Source: Fallopia convolvulus (Eukaryota > Streptophyta > Magnoliopsida > Caryophyllales > Polygonaceae). Taken from it: a stretch of 64,000 nt of DNA. The stretch lies in assembly GCA_964016875.1 (NCBI GenBank), contig OZ024737.1, forward strand, positions 29,265,683 to 29,329,682, in the 5' to 3' direction. Position 1 is the first letter of the stretch. Every line of letters starts with the position of its first letter. The notes below the pieces were generated by a model. It saw only the letters and a program-made list of their open reading frames with translations, did no database searches and had not been told where the DNA came from. A program made the position numbers and the translations under genes. Below, one piece after another: positions 34,035 through 46,225 of this stretch.

Positions 34035-37000
34035 TGATAATGAGTTTTATCCCAACCCCCCTACGTACAAAGAAAAACATCTAATTTTATTCTTAACAAA
34101 AAGCATACAATCTTGATTATTATTTATATATTAGATAGATCTGATAGATTGAGAGTCCGAAAAATAAATAGTTGGAAAAATCCGTTAGAAAAAAAAAAGC
34201 AAACAAACTAAAAAAGAACAACAAACAAGATGAGAAGTATACAATACGAAGCACCACTAGAAGAGTAGCGAAGACGCCTGCTAGAAAAAGTGCACAATGT
34301 TAAAACACGAAATAAATGAGCGCTAGATATGATGATTTAAATTATTCGACAAACATGCAAATAGAAGATCAATGGCTTGCGCATTCCCAAAAAGTTTACA
34401 ACTTAAAGATTATTCACGCTTCTTTAGATTATACATGTTCTCTTACTCACTCTAGACCTTCAAACATAACCATTCAAATTATCCCAGCTAGGTGTTTTCT
34501 CTGTTAAGACGACGACTTGAAACTTATTTAGAGTTCCCTTTCGTAAGTAGCATGGTCATTCTAAGTGTTTCAACATGTCGAATCTCTTTTAACAAGGAAT
34601 TATCTTGACCAATAGATGTTTTTTGACCTTTGCAACCTTGGCCTTCTTCGGTTGTTATAGACACCGGATTGGATATGAAATTGAGTATTCACGATGTGGT
34701 AGGAGCAAGTGTATAGGCGAGGTGTTGATCGTTGATTGGTGGGATGTGATGTAAACACCTTGCCTAATGGGTTGGTAAGTTGGACTTGCAACCTGTCGTT
34801 CAACCACTAGTTGACTCATTACCGTACGTACGTAGTGTAGGACGTAAAGCTTGTGGGGAATGCCAAGTGGCATGACGTTATTCGTTGGGACTCTGGTGGG
34901 AGATTTGTGGCTTCATCTTATGCGGGGTATATCTTGGAGTCTCTAGAACCCGACCTTGCCCATTAGGGCCATTAGCGTGCTAAACATTCCGAGTCTTGGT
35001 AGTCACATTAAGTATGAGTGTTGTTTTTGCTTGAATCTATGTGAGAGTTCTTACTTGGTTCTTGACTTTTTACTTCTAGTTCATTGCGCGCGTTGATTGT
35101 ACACGAGCAGTGACATTTGCCTTAGGTTAGCGTGTTCAAGTCTTTTCACTGCGCGAAAAGGCTTCGATCCTTGCGAGAATAATGATGTATTTATGGGGAG
35201 ACAATCCTACTATTGTCATGAGCCTCGCACATTTCCGAACACGTCGTTGGTGTCTCGATATGATGTTCAAACCGCTCATGTCACGTTTTCCTCAATCCGT
35301 CCCTTCCCATGTTTCGGTCATCTATCTTATCGTTTTACACATGAATTATCCGCGCACCATGGCAGAAACAGTCCTAAAAAATAACTATAGACATTTCAAA
35401 TCTAGACTCGTCAAAAAAGTCATCTGGCATCAATCATATATCCAAAACTTCTCCTCAATACAAAAAAATCGTCAAACCACTAATTCCGCGACACACGTAA
35501 AATAAACCTTTGTTGTTGATTGTTGTACTTACGAGTTGTTGTGTTATTTACTTTATTTAGAGTTTACTTTACAAATAAGCAATTATGATTTGAAATTTTT
35601 TTAGTCTCAATATCTTGGTTTCAATTACTATTCCAATATTCATTTTCCCACTCATTACTTCAAAATAGAGGTTTTTTTTTGAGCTTATCATTAGTTAACT
35701 TATCCTAATCTAATTCACATTTTTGCGAAAGCCTTCCTTTCCTTTTCTCAAGTCTTATCATAGGGGCTATTAATAAACCCTTGATAATTTCGTGGAAAAT
35801 ATCATATACTACAAGGCAAAGAGCCAAAGAAGCTTCAAGCTTGTGTGCGAAGCTGGAGAAACAAGAGTATGTACGTAGGTGTTCGACTCAAAATTTGTCA
35901 TATATAAGCTTAGTTGCTATGTTTGACTATATATAAATATATACGATTTTTTAAACCTTAAGAGACTTAAAATGAAAATATTTTATTGAATTTTATTAAT
36001 TTTAGTTTAATTAATTTTTTCAATAGAGTTTATTAATTTTCTTTTAGGATTTTAGTTTCTAACATTAGCATTTTAGAAAAACCGAAATATATAATATCAC
36101 ACAGGTTGAGGGGAAATATGTCAACGTCATTGGCTACTATAAGGGGAAAAAATAGTGGAGTAAGTAAAAATTTGAACTTACGATATGGTTACAAAGCACT
36201 TTGAATTACGCAAGAGACAAAAATCTATCCACAAATTAATTAATTAAGTGAAAATGATAAAAAAAATTTAACAGAAATTGTACATTAAAAATCCGAGCTA
36301 CTGCAAAATAAACTGAATTTTTTTTCTCCATGATAGAAACTATCCAACAATAAGCTTTGAAGTGATCACATTTCATAGTTTTTAAAAAGGTACATGTTTG
36401 TGGACAATTATATTTAAACTAAGTCTAAAATGGCGTTCATATCATGCATGTATTGACATGTGGAAAATTGATGACACGTCATCTTTGACAATAGTGATAC
36501 TGTTGACATTTGAATTTAAATTACTTTACATTTATTTTTGGGAAATTTTGATTTCTGAATCTGAATTTTAGTTAGGATTATTTCTCTAGCTAATTCTACA
36601 GGAAACAATCTAATTCACCCACTTTCTAGCTAGGGTCGATCGACCCATGAGATGGTATGTTGTCGTTGTTAGTTTGTGTCTTTCTTTCTACAAAGTTTGA
36701 TTAGCCATACATGTCTTGTTTAGGTTAATGCCATATTATCTGTCTAAAAATTAAAGTTTGATTATTCTGATTATTTCTTTTAAAGTTGATGAAGGAATAT
36801 GCTATATATGTGGCCATTGTCTATGATAAAAACAAGTTTACTTTATGTTTTGGGTGAATCTAATACGTTAACGTGAGACTCGCTATATTGTGGAAAATCT
36901 TAGTTAAACATATAATTAAACACGTTGTAATGATAGAATAGTAAAGAAATATGCATGAGACAAAACACAAATAAAAACTGAACAAGAGAATAGTTAATTA

Positions 37001-37500
37001 GCACGATCAACAAGCAAAATAACGATTAAATACAAGAGATGTTTAATCTGTAGCACTAATCAAAAGGACAAAGGATTGATTGAGAATCGAATTCAATCGG
37101 CAAAGAGAGTTGTAAAGTGAATTCTGGAGATGTAGTGTGGTCAGGATCTACCTTCTCTTTCTCGGTTTTCCTTTTATATTGCCTTCCAAGATAGCCGTTT
37201 CAGCCTCTCCACCCTCTTTCGGAGATTTCGCCTCTTTTTTAACTCCTCCAACATTCCTCCATCTTTCTTGCCCGTGAACAAAGTCGTTAAATATTCGAAT
37301 ACCTTCTTCCAAATACTAGCCCAACTTACAAACGTGGCCCAAACCCTTAGAGCCCAACAATACTCCCAAGTTCACTAAAATCTCCCTCCAAAAAGATTTT
37401 TGAACGGGTTTGAATTTATCTTGGAACTCGCCAGTTGCAGTTATCCCATCAGTCATTCTTTCCCTATTTATGACGGTTTTTGGAGATGCTCCTCCCATGC
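34035..37500. other. Gene-poor AT-rich region
   Basis: Overlapping open frames at 35097-35505 and 34600-34873 share no domain with families I know. The less AT-rich stretch 34520-35420 may be a decayed transposon or gene relic. The rest is AT-rich and featureless. The segment 37060-37500 continues at 41538 across the hAT insertion. Confidence 0.4.
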
Positions 37501-37502
37501 TT

Positions 37503-37690
37503 AGGGATGCACATCCAACCCGTAGGGACGGGGACCCGCGGGGACCCGTGGGGACCCGCCCCTAACGGGGCGGGGAATCCCCGCCTTGGCGGGGCGGGGG
37601 GCGGGGATGGGGCTCAGATTATTTTACCCGGGCGGGGACGGGGCGGGGACGGGGAACGAATTACCCGCCCCGTTTCTTCCCCGGTATATG
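37503..37690. repeat. Left subterminal GC-rich repeat region of the hAT element
   Basis: Repeated GGGGACCCGCGGGG and GGGGCGGGGA units, mirrored at 41380-41525 on the opposite strand. Such clusters are usual transposase-binding sites in hAT elements. Confidence 0.75.
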
Positions 37691-38060
37691 TAAATTAATA
37701 TAAATTATTAATATTATTATTACTAATATGCATGTACAGATTCTACAGAATATAAAAAAAAATATGTATATGTATTATTTTATTAAAGGAACTTCCTTAA
37801 TTAATATTTGTGATATATTTACTTGCCTTAATTTAAAAAATTGGAACTTAAACAGAAAAAAAACCTACGTTATTGCCTCTTCACATTCTTGTGCTTTTCC
37901 AGTCTTATTCTTCTACTCTTCTTCTTCTCTGCCGTTTGCTATTCTTCTGCGGTATCCTCTTGCAATTTTTCTTTCGATCGATACTGTTGGATTTGTTGCC
38001 TGTTGGTGGCTACTAGCGGTTTGAAAGTTGGCAGTTGGCACACGAGTACAAGACATTCCG

Positions 38061-38196
38061 ATTCACCATTCACCGGGTATTCAATTTCATTCCACTTTAA
38101 TTTTATTTAATCTAGTGTAATTTATACATTCACCGGGTATTCAATCTCATTCAGTCATTCCACTTTAATTTTATTTAATCTAGTATAATTTATACA
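38061..38196. repeat. Tandem duplication of about 65 bp in the hAT leader
   Basis: The unit ATTCACCGGGTATTCAATYTC through TTTATTTAATCTAGTRTAAT occurs twice (about 38066-38126 and 38127-38194), upstream of the transposase start. Confidence 0.85.
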
Positions 38197-38530
38197 TGAT
38201 TGTTGTGCGGCATATTGAAAAACAATGCAATGGAACCAGTTGTACGAAGGTTTGATCACTATCATATCCATGTATTCATGTGCATCTCACAACCTTATGG
38301 AGTTATGGATTAAATACATGCATGTTTATGCAGTGATAATGAAGTTTCTTTGACTAAATTGATTCTCAGTGCCAAAACAAGGATAGATTCTACATAGTTT
38401 TTTATTTCCTTTTGCTTTTCATATATAGTGAATCAATGATCATTCTATTGCACTTTAATTAATGTGTATGTTACATGCTCTCTATTTATATATCTAATTT
38501 TATATTATAATATATTTTATCTAGTGAAAA

Positions 38531-40890
38531 ATGAGTCAGATTGAGCATTCAAGTGATGAAGACACTCATATGGAAACAACTACCCCTACACCTGTAGAGC
38601 TTAACTCATCAATTGATCCATCGCCAGTTGCTGAAGACTTAGAAGGAAACCAAGCAAATAATGAAGACAATGTTATTCCTAAGCAAAAGATGATTTCTGT
38701 TGTTTGGAATCATTTCAAGAAGAGAAAGATTGATGGAGTTGACAAGGCTATTTGCAACTATTGCAAAAAGAAGCTAGGAGGAAATAGCAAAAATGGTACA
38801 AAACATTTACATGATCATTTTAAAATTTGTCCTCTTAGGAAGCATCGAGATATCAAACAATCAATCTTGAATCCAACTAAGAAGAAGGATGGAAGTGCTT
38901 CACTTACTACACACAGCTTTGATCAAGAGTTTTCAAGAGATAAGCTTGCTAAGATGATAATCTTGCATGAGTATCCTCTCAATATTGTTGAACATGATGG
39001 ATTTAGAGATTTTGTCAACTCTCTCCAGCCACTATTCAAAGTTGTATCTCGAACTACTATCAGGAGAGATATATTAAAAATATATGAGAGTGAGAAGGCC
39101 AAGACAAAGAATTTGATGAGTGATAATCGTAGTAGAGTTGCAATCACAACTGATATGTGGACGGCAAATAATCAAAAGAGAGGATACATGGTGGTCACTG
39201 CACATTTTATTGATGATTCATGGATTTTACGTAATCAGATCATCAGGTAATATAGTATTTTGTTTCGAATTTTTTTAATTTAAGTTTATATTTAACGTTA
39301 TTACATGCTAATTATCTTTTATATAAATTCATGTGTTTTAGGTTTATATATGTGCCCGCACCTCATACCGCTAAGCTTTTAGCAAAAGTGTTGATGGAGT
39401 GTTTGGTTGAATGGTCTCTTGAACGTAAGTTGTCTACCCTTACACTAGATAATTGTAGTGTGAATTTCTCCATGATGGATCAAATGAAAGAGAAGTTGAG
39501 AAGTGCTTCTTTATTAATGAAAGGGGAATTGATTCATATGAAGTGTTCTGCTCATATCTTGAGCTTGATCGTTCAAAAAGGGTTAGAGGCAATTAAAGGT
39601 TCCATAGAAACTATACGTGAGAGTGTAGTTTTTTGGACTGGAACTCCAAAAAGAGTTGAAAAGTTTGAAGAGGCCAGAAAAGGATTATCATGTTCAAGCA
39701 ATAGAAAGTTAGTTCTTGATTGTAAGACAAGATGGAATTCTACTTACTTGATGCTTACTAGTGCCATTGTATATAAGGATGTCTTTAGTCGCCTAATGCA
39801 CACTGGGAAAAGTTACAAACAAGAACCCAGTGAGCGTGATTGGCTCATGGCAAAAGTTATGTGTGAGAAATTGAAGCTGTTTTACAATGTCACTGAGTTG
39901 TTTTCTGGCACCACATATCCTACTACCAATCTATTTTTCCCTAAGATTTGTGAAGTTTGGTTGTTGCTTATTGATTGTCTTAGATCTTCCTATGATGAGA
40001 TTAAGGTAATGGCTACCAGTATGATGGAGAAATTTGAGCAGTATTGGACTCTTGTACATGGTATATTAGCCATAGCAACTGTTTTGGATCCACGGTTTAA
40101 GATGAAATTGATTGAGTATTATTTCCCTAAACTTTATGGTGCTGAATACCAATCTGAAGTTGAGAGAATCAAAATACTATGCTATGATTTGGTGAAAGAA
40201 TACAAGTCAGATGGTGCAAGAGAAAGTGTAGTTGCTTCTTCATCTTATGCTTCGGAAGTTGATATGGACAATGATGAATGTGTAGATCCTTTGGCTGGTT
40301 TTGACTTGTTTGTTAGTAGTACTTCTAATGAGGGAACTTACAAGACTGAGTTAGACTTGTACTTGGAGGAAGCTGTTTTGCCTAGGACTGGAGAGTTTGA
40401 TATTTTAGCTTGGTGGAAGACAAATGGTCTTAAGTATCCTACATTACAACAAGTTGCTAGAGATGTTTTGGCTATCCCAGTGTCTACAGTTGCTTCTGAG
40501 TCTGCTTTTAGTACTAGTGGAAGACACGTGACTCCTAGTCGCAATAGGCTTCATCCGGATACATTGGAAGCACTAGTATGTGCACAAGATTGGTTATGGA
40601 ATGAGAAATTAGGTATGTTGTTCTAACTTACTCTTATTATTTGGTTCTCTTTATACTAAAATGTGTATTACTAATTTATACATGTATGTTTCTTAGATAC
40701 AATATCACAAAAAAAGACTTCATTTCGAACATCATTTGAAGATATTAAGGATGATGAAGCGGTAAGTTATGAGCTTATGTGATCATTTATTTGCTTATTT
40801 ATTAGTTTTTTCTCTTTAATATTGATTTGCTTAATTACTTATTATTTAATTTCATGTTAGGGTCCAAGCTTTGTGGATTTTGATTGTTGA
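38531..40890 (+). CDS. hAT transposase with BED zinc finger and hATC dimerisation domain
   Basis: Four exons, 38531-39246, 39342-40612, 40697-40761 and 40861-40890, join in phase and give 693 residues without a stop. A BED zinc finger lies at about residues 55-100 (VVWNHF, CNYCKK, HLHDHFKIC). The RNase H-like catalytic fold includes TTDMWTA near residue 208 (first Asp), LTLDNCSVN (second Asp) and the KTRWNSTY motif. The hATC domain at about 590-660 contains YPTLQQVARDVLAIPVSTVA and SESAFSTSGR. The protein would cut and paste the element and any MITE with the same ends. The layout is that of RICESLEEPER-type and Ac-like transposases. The open frame and clear terminal repeats argue that it is recent or still active, though domestication is excluded only by the intact ends. 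Confidence 0.93.
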
Positions 40891-41394
40891 ATGAAGACTA
40901 TGGTAAATCTGTTGGATGGTGCTTACTTGTTGAAGAATGATTGAGTAGTGTTGGAGATGCTTGCTGTTTAAGAATGAAGAATTGGCCGGTCATTATAGTT
41001 TTCAAATTTGAAGGCATTATTATAGTTTTATTCATTATGATATTTTTATATATTTGATAGGATATTAAAGATTGATGGAGGGTTAATTAAGTTTATTCTA
41101 CATGTCTTTGTGGAGGAGATTATTCTGCATGTTTTTATGGAGGAATGTTATGCAGGTTTTTATAGTATTCAATATAACAATGAAAGTTTCATTTGGAATT
41201 TTTTTTCCCAATTTGGATTTATCTTTTTATGCTATATATTATTTGGTCGAATGTATAACCCATTTGAAAATATATTTTCCCCTTCAGGCTTTGACAATTG
41301 ACATTATTTAAAATTAGAATTTTTAAATGTAAAATATGTCACATTCTTAGTGTAGGAATTTTTAATTTTATGGTAAACGGGGCCCCGATTTTGT

Positions 41395-41525
41395 GCCCAT
41401 CCCCGCCGGGTATTCCCCGCCCCGGTCCCCGGCGGGGAATAGACGGGGACGGGGCGGGGACGGGGAGGAAAATAGGGGGAGGGGACGGGGACGGGTAATG
41501 CATTCCCCGCCCCGCCCCGCCCCCA
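41395..41525. repeat. Right subterminal GC-rich repeat region of the hAT element
   Basis: Reverse-oriented counterpart of the left GC block, with CCCCGCC / GGCGGGGA units and the palindrome-like GGTAATGCATTCCCC next to the 3' terminus. Confidence 0.75.
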
Positions 41526-41545
41526 TGTGCATCCCTACCATGCTT

Positions 41546-42500
41546 CTGAATCTCCCCTCTGCATGTACCTTCTCCTTCTTCACTTCTTCTTCTTTAGGGT
41601 TTTTTTCTTTGTTTTCCTCTTTATCAACATTGGATTCTATCTCTTCGTCATTTCTCCCTCTTTCTCACTGTTACGATGCTGAAGAAAGCCCTATTTTTTT
41701 TTTATAAAAACTGGTATTCTTCCCCCTTCCTAGTGTAAACTCAGTAGCTTTGTAGACCTTTATGCTTTTGCCTTCTTTGTTGGCTTTTCCTCTTCTAATG
41801 TGGTTTATACCCGGCCGCAAAGAGGTGAATGGGCCGACTCGTTTTGCGAGGGATGGGTGTGCCTCTTTGAATACCCCTTTCACAATGGCGATCAATATTT
41901 CCCCTTGTCTCCTCTAGTTATCGACTTTCTAAAAACCCTAGACATTGCCCTTGGCCAATTGTTGCCTTGAGCATAGAGGATCCTTGTCGCCGTCGATTTT
42001 TTGCACTTAGCCCATAGTATTCCAATATGTGCTAAGGATCTTATCTATGCATATTGCTTGTCAAAGAGCGGTGAGGGTTGTTTTACCCTAAAAAATCATA
42101 GGGGCACTTCTGACTTGATTCTTGATGTTTCGAAACATGGTTGGGATTAGGCTGATAAGTTTTTCTTTGTCGCTCAATCTTCTCTTGGCCGTGATTGTGA
42201 TTACTCTAGATCTTGTTGGAACCCTTCGGGTAACGTGTTACTCCTTTTATGTGCGTGTAACAATTTGAGGGTTTTAACTCGTTGATCATTTTCCCGTTCT
42301 TCGTAGTGGAAATTGGCTCATTAAAGGCGCATGAAGCTTCTGAGAATCATATTCACAACTTACCTCTCGGCGAGAGATCCTACTAGTGCATAAATACTCT
42401 TTCCCGACGAGAGATTCATAGCTTACCGCGACCCATTCCCTTTCTAACTTTCACTTCCTCTTTCCTTCATTACAGAATTGTAACCTTGAAATTTCAAGGT
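41546..42500. other. Unclassified, probably retroelement-derived region
   Basis: The frame around 42125-42230 reads WADKFFFVAQSSLGRDCDYS-like sequence reminiscent of plant gag-like proteins, but it is broken and I cannot assign it. A 12-bp inverted repeat GTAACCTTGAAATTTCAAGGTTAC lies at 42480-42503. Confidence 0.35.
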
Positions 42501-42504
42501 TACT

Positions 42505-44340
42505 AAATACAATAGGTCAGAAAAATCATGCATTAGTACTCTTCTTTCAAGAGGATCCTTGGCCTCAAAAATTAAATTCAGTTGAATATGCCACAAAATC
42601 AGGATAAAACTCCTACTAGTGATTTAGTAGCTATTCCATTGCCTTAGCATACCATATTACTTTTGAGGATAGCTTTAGGAACTTCTTAATCCAATGTCAC
42701 TCATACATTATGGTAAGGTGGACAACACTTGTGGTGGGTTAGGACACACCTTTGATTGAATAATGTGGAACACATTGTGGATGAAAGTTGTCGGCAAAAG
42801 GTGCATCTTATGTGCCAATATCTCAATCTCATAAAATACTAAAAAGGGCCACAAAAAGTTTGGAGAAAGTTTATGAGCTTTCCATTTATTCAAAGTATTC
42901 CCCCTATAAGGGTGTTAGCTGCCTCATCTTGTTGAGCCCTTATGATATTAAATTTGAGCATAGACAAGACCTCTTCCCACTTAATCGCTTATGAAAACTT
43001 CTATAAATAAGCTGAGATTTACTTTCATCGAGAAAATAAGGGAGATGTGTATGAGCGGTATACCCATACAAACTTTAAAGGTGAAGTTTGAATTGACACC
43101 ATTCGGCTAAAAAGAGACACTTACTCTATGTATAAGAAGCTTTAGCACACACATCCTAAATACATCATAAGTGTGTAGTTGGTGACCTCAGTTTGACCAT
43201 ATGATTCAGGATGATAAGCTGGGGAAATTTTAAGGTCATCTCCCTACATTTTGAACAATTCTTGCCACACCTTGGTGAGAAAGATTAGGTATCTATCACT
43301 TTTGATAGATTGAGGCATATCGTGTAGCTTAAAGACATGATCAAGATAAGTTTGAGCTATTGTTGTTGCAGTAAATGGATGAGAAAGGACAATGAAGTGA
43401 GCACACTTGCTAAATCGATTAAGTACCACCAATATTGTGTGCTTGCATAAAGAGGGTGGAAATCCCTTTATAATACCCATGTTGATGGATTGCCATACTA
43501 CAGAAGGTAGTGAAAATGGTTGTAGAAGGCTAGGTGATACAGAGGGGTCATACTTGAAGCGTTGGCAGATTCCATAGTTTTTGACATAAGTATGAATGTC
43601 GATCTTTTTCCATGCGTAGCCAATAAAAATTAGCTTTAATCCTTTGAAGATTGGGATCTTGGCCTAAATTTCCATCAACTACTCAATCATGTAGCCATTA
43701 TAGTAACTTTGGTTTTAGCTTAGTTTAATCGCCAACCACTAAACCGTCCCTTCTTCGAAATTTCTGATCAATGTAGTTAAATCTTGGATGGGATGATGGA
43801 TTAGTTTGCATCTCATTAATGATGCGCCATGTGTGAAGATCTTGGCAAATGAATCATGAATTTTAGTGTATATGCCAAATTGTGCATTGGTGAGAGTGAT
43901 TTACAATAATTCAGTTCCACTTACCCGAGGTAATGTGTCAACTGTAGCATCAAATCATCTTTTTTTATGCTTATATTCTATGTTTGGATAGCCCCGTATG
44001 ATGGAAGGGGGTTGCCTTTTTCTCGGGTAAGTACTTCAAACTTCTTGATCTGCTTTAATAATGAATGGTATGTGAAGTAGATGGGACCCTTTTGTTTTAC
44101 AACAAAGACCAAGGCTACTAGTTCTTTTTTATATGTAGGCATTGCTACACTTGTAGCTAGAAGTGCAATTTATCAGGCTTAATCGCCTTGAAGTTTTATA
44201 GATAAATGATTGTCACATTCCATGGACACCTCACACTCCAATCCTCTTATCGAAGATGATCTTATACTTTGCTATCTTTTCTTAGTATCTTTTGTTTGTT
44301 GAGTAGGTTATTTCAACTTAATGTAGATTTGTATCGATTA
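42505..44340 (-). pseudogene. Ty3/Gypsy pol fragment (RNase H and integrase)
   Basis: Read on the minus strand, an RNase H segment (about 44200-43900) contains PTYKKELVALVFVVK and DATVDTLPRVSGTELL, where the family has VADALSR. The integrase core (43480-43244) reads LVVLNRFSKCAHFIVLSHPF and AQTYLDHVFKLHDMPQSIKS. The integrase C-terminus (42893-42708) contains KLSPNFLWPFLVFYEIEIL and HNVFHIIQSKVC. The order and motifs are those of Gypsy chromovirus-type elements. Frames are broken by stops. Only part of pol is present. Confidence 0.85.
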
Positions 44341-44354
44341 AGGGGATATAATTC

Positions 44355-44822
44355 TGTTAAACCATGTTAAATTCCGGTGGGCCAATATGACGTGGGGGGT
44401 ACACACGTCGGTTCATGCGCATAAGCGCGTTCGGCCCAACACATAAGCCCGTGGGGTTCCATCCTAAAACCAATTGGCAATAGGAGGAGTAGCCCAAGGG
44501 TATATATGTTGGGCAAATCTTTTCATAAATCCCGATGTGGGATAGCTTTTTATATCTCAACACGCCCCCTCAAGTGCAACTGCCTGGCCCCGCAATATGC
44601 CGGCTCTGATACCATGTTAAACCATGTTAAATTCCGGTGGGCCAATATGACGTGGGGGGTACACACGTCGGTTCATGCGCATAAGCGCGTTCGGCCCAAC
44701 ACATAAGCCCGTGGGGTTCCATCCTAAAACCAATTGGCAATAGGAGGAGTAGTCCAAGGGTATATATGTTGGGCAAATCTTTTCATAAATCCCGATGTGG
44801 GATAACTTTTTATATCTCAACA
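44355..44822 (-). mobile_element. Complete TRIM retrotransposon of 468 bp
   Basis: Two 208-bp direct repeats (44355-44562 and 44615-44822), beginning TGTTAAACCATG and ending TATCTCAACA, differ at only two positions that I can see. The internal part is 52 bp. On the minus strand it holds a primer-binding site next to the right LTR (TGGTATCAGAGC at 44602-44613) and a purine tract GAGGGGGCG next to the left LTR (44563-44571). The target duplication AATTC is perfect (44350-44354 and 44823-44827). It has no coding sequence and must rely on enzymes from another retrotransposon. The near identity of its LTRs suggests a recent insertion. Confidence 0.95.
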
Positions 44823-44827
44823 AATTC

Positions 44828-46200
44828 CATTGTTTATTGTTGATTCAATGTGTTAGTGTGTGATTCAAAAGTTTTGGCCTTTCATTTTGATTACTACCCG
44901 GCTTGTATGAATTGTCCCCTTTAATCCATGAGGCCTATCTTTTAACTAAAAAATGTTTGACTTAGTGATTAATCACTTGCTCATCTCATGCCTCTAAAGG
45001 CACACACTCTATAGAAAACTTGCAAAGCTGGACACTTCCTACCCACATGCACACTGAGAAGGACAATACGACTTCACTTGTATGTGAACAGTGTGTAGAA
45101 GCAACTAAAAGTCCAAGAACCCCATGGCGAGCGGATAACCCCCGTAATTCCCAAGTAAAAACTACACGCTCATCTTACATATCACTTGGTGATCCTTCCT
45201 GAACAACATGTTGAAATAACGATGGGTGAGACTGCAATCCACGAGGACCCAAATCAGTGGTGGCAATCAATGACATCGCGCACCTCTCGTTCCACTAATC
45301 AACGCTAACACTTCAAAGGTCCAAGGAATCTCTTCCACATCAGAAGATCCCAAAATTCCAATTGAAGTCGCACCGCACCTTCAACCAACAACAAGGCAAC
45401 ACATCGCTTGCCTCTCGTCTGCTAATCAATGGCCAACACCTCGAACAAGGCAACACATCTCTCCCACATTGGAAGATCCCGAAATTCCTACTAGAGATGC
45501 ACCTTTGAGCAATAACAAGGCAACACATCGCACACCTTTAATTCTACCAATCAACAAGAGACATCTTGAAGATCATTAAGGTTCCCCCACATCGAAGAAT
45601 CCCAACTTGCGGTCTCCCACTCTCCCCCAACATTATAAATAACTAAAGAAGGCGAAGGTTGCAAGAGTTGGAGAAACATCTCTAAGCAGTTAAGATCTTT
45701 TCTTATTAAATAGAGATTCAACGTGTTGAAACTTTTTAGAGAACTTCATTTATTACGAGGGAGAATTCTAGAAGGTTCTAAGTCTCACATTATTGTGAGT
45801 ACCGAGAGTTGTAAGACCGCGCACTTTTTGAAAGCGAATAATCTTGAATTGTACAAATCTCTTTTAAATTGTGCGTGAGTGTTTCTCACGCGCAGAATAA
45901 AGAGTGAGAATTTCTATATACCTTGTTTCTATTAGTTTAAATCCTCGCACTTAACGCTCGTTTATTTCGGGTTTAAACACATACTTCTTGACTTAAGACA
46001 TTTTCTCTAGAATTGAGTCTCCCAAGTTTTCAAAATACAATACTGAATATAGAGAAATTTTATTCCAAAATAAGATCATTGATTGAATTATTTGCATCTT
46101 ACAACCAATATATTTTGTTGATCTCATCCACAAGATACACTTGAGTAGTCTATCTTACCAAAATGACCCTAATTCATTTTCTCATCGAAGAAAAAATCAA
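44828..46200. other. Unclassified repeats and possible LTR
   Basis: Degenerate tandem units of roughly 110-130 bp occur at 45300-45600, marked by AAGGCAACACATCGC and ACATYGGAAGATCCC. After them, 45620-46000 has an LTR-like composition (TATAAATAACTAA near 45634, a T/G-rich end), but I could not define ends or a duplication. No gene is supported. Confidence 0.4.
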
Positions 46201-46225
46201 AAATCAAAAATCAAAAAACCTATAA

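Larger units (their letters stand above)
37502..41537 (+). mobile_element. Autonomous hAT (Ac-like) DNA transposon, apparently intact
   Basis: Terminal inverted repeats TAGGGATGCACAT (37502) and ATGTGCATCCCTA (41537) flank a complete transposase gene. Adjoining host sequence shows an 8-bp duplication, CCATGCTT (37495-37502 and 41538-41545), with one base shared with the left terminus. Both ends carry about 130-190 bp of GC-rich subterminal sequence made of GGGGACGGGGCGGGG-type units, in sharp contrast to the AT-rich flanks. Total length is about 4.0 kb, as for Ac-class elements. The TIR start (A/TAGGGATG) resembles that of Ac. Confidence 0.92.

Noticed and set aside
35097..35505. Two overlapping plus-strand open frames as genes
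   Set aside because: No recognisable motif, overlapping frames, and transposon-rich surroundings; left as unclassified.
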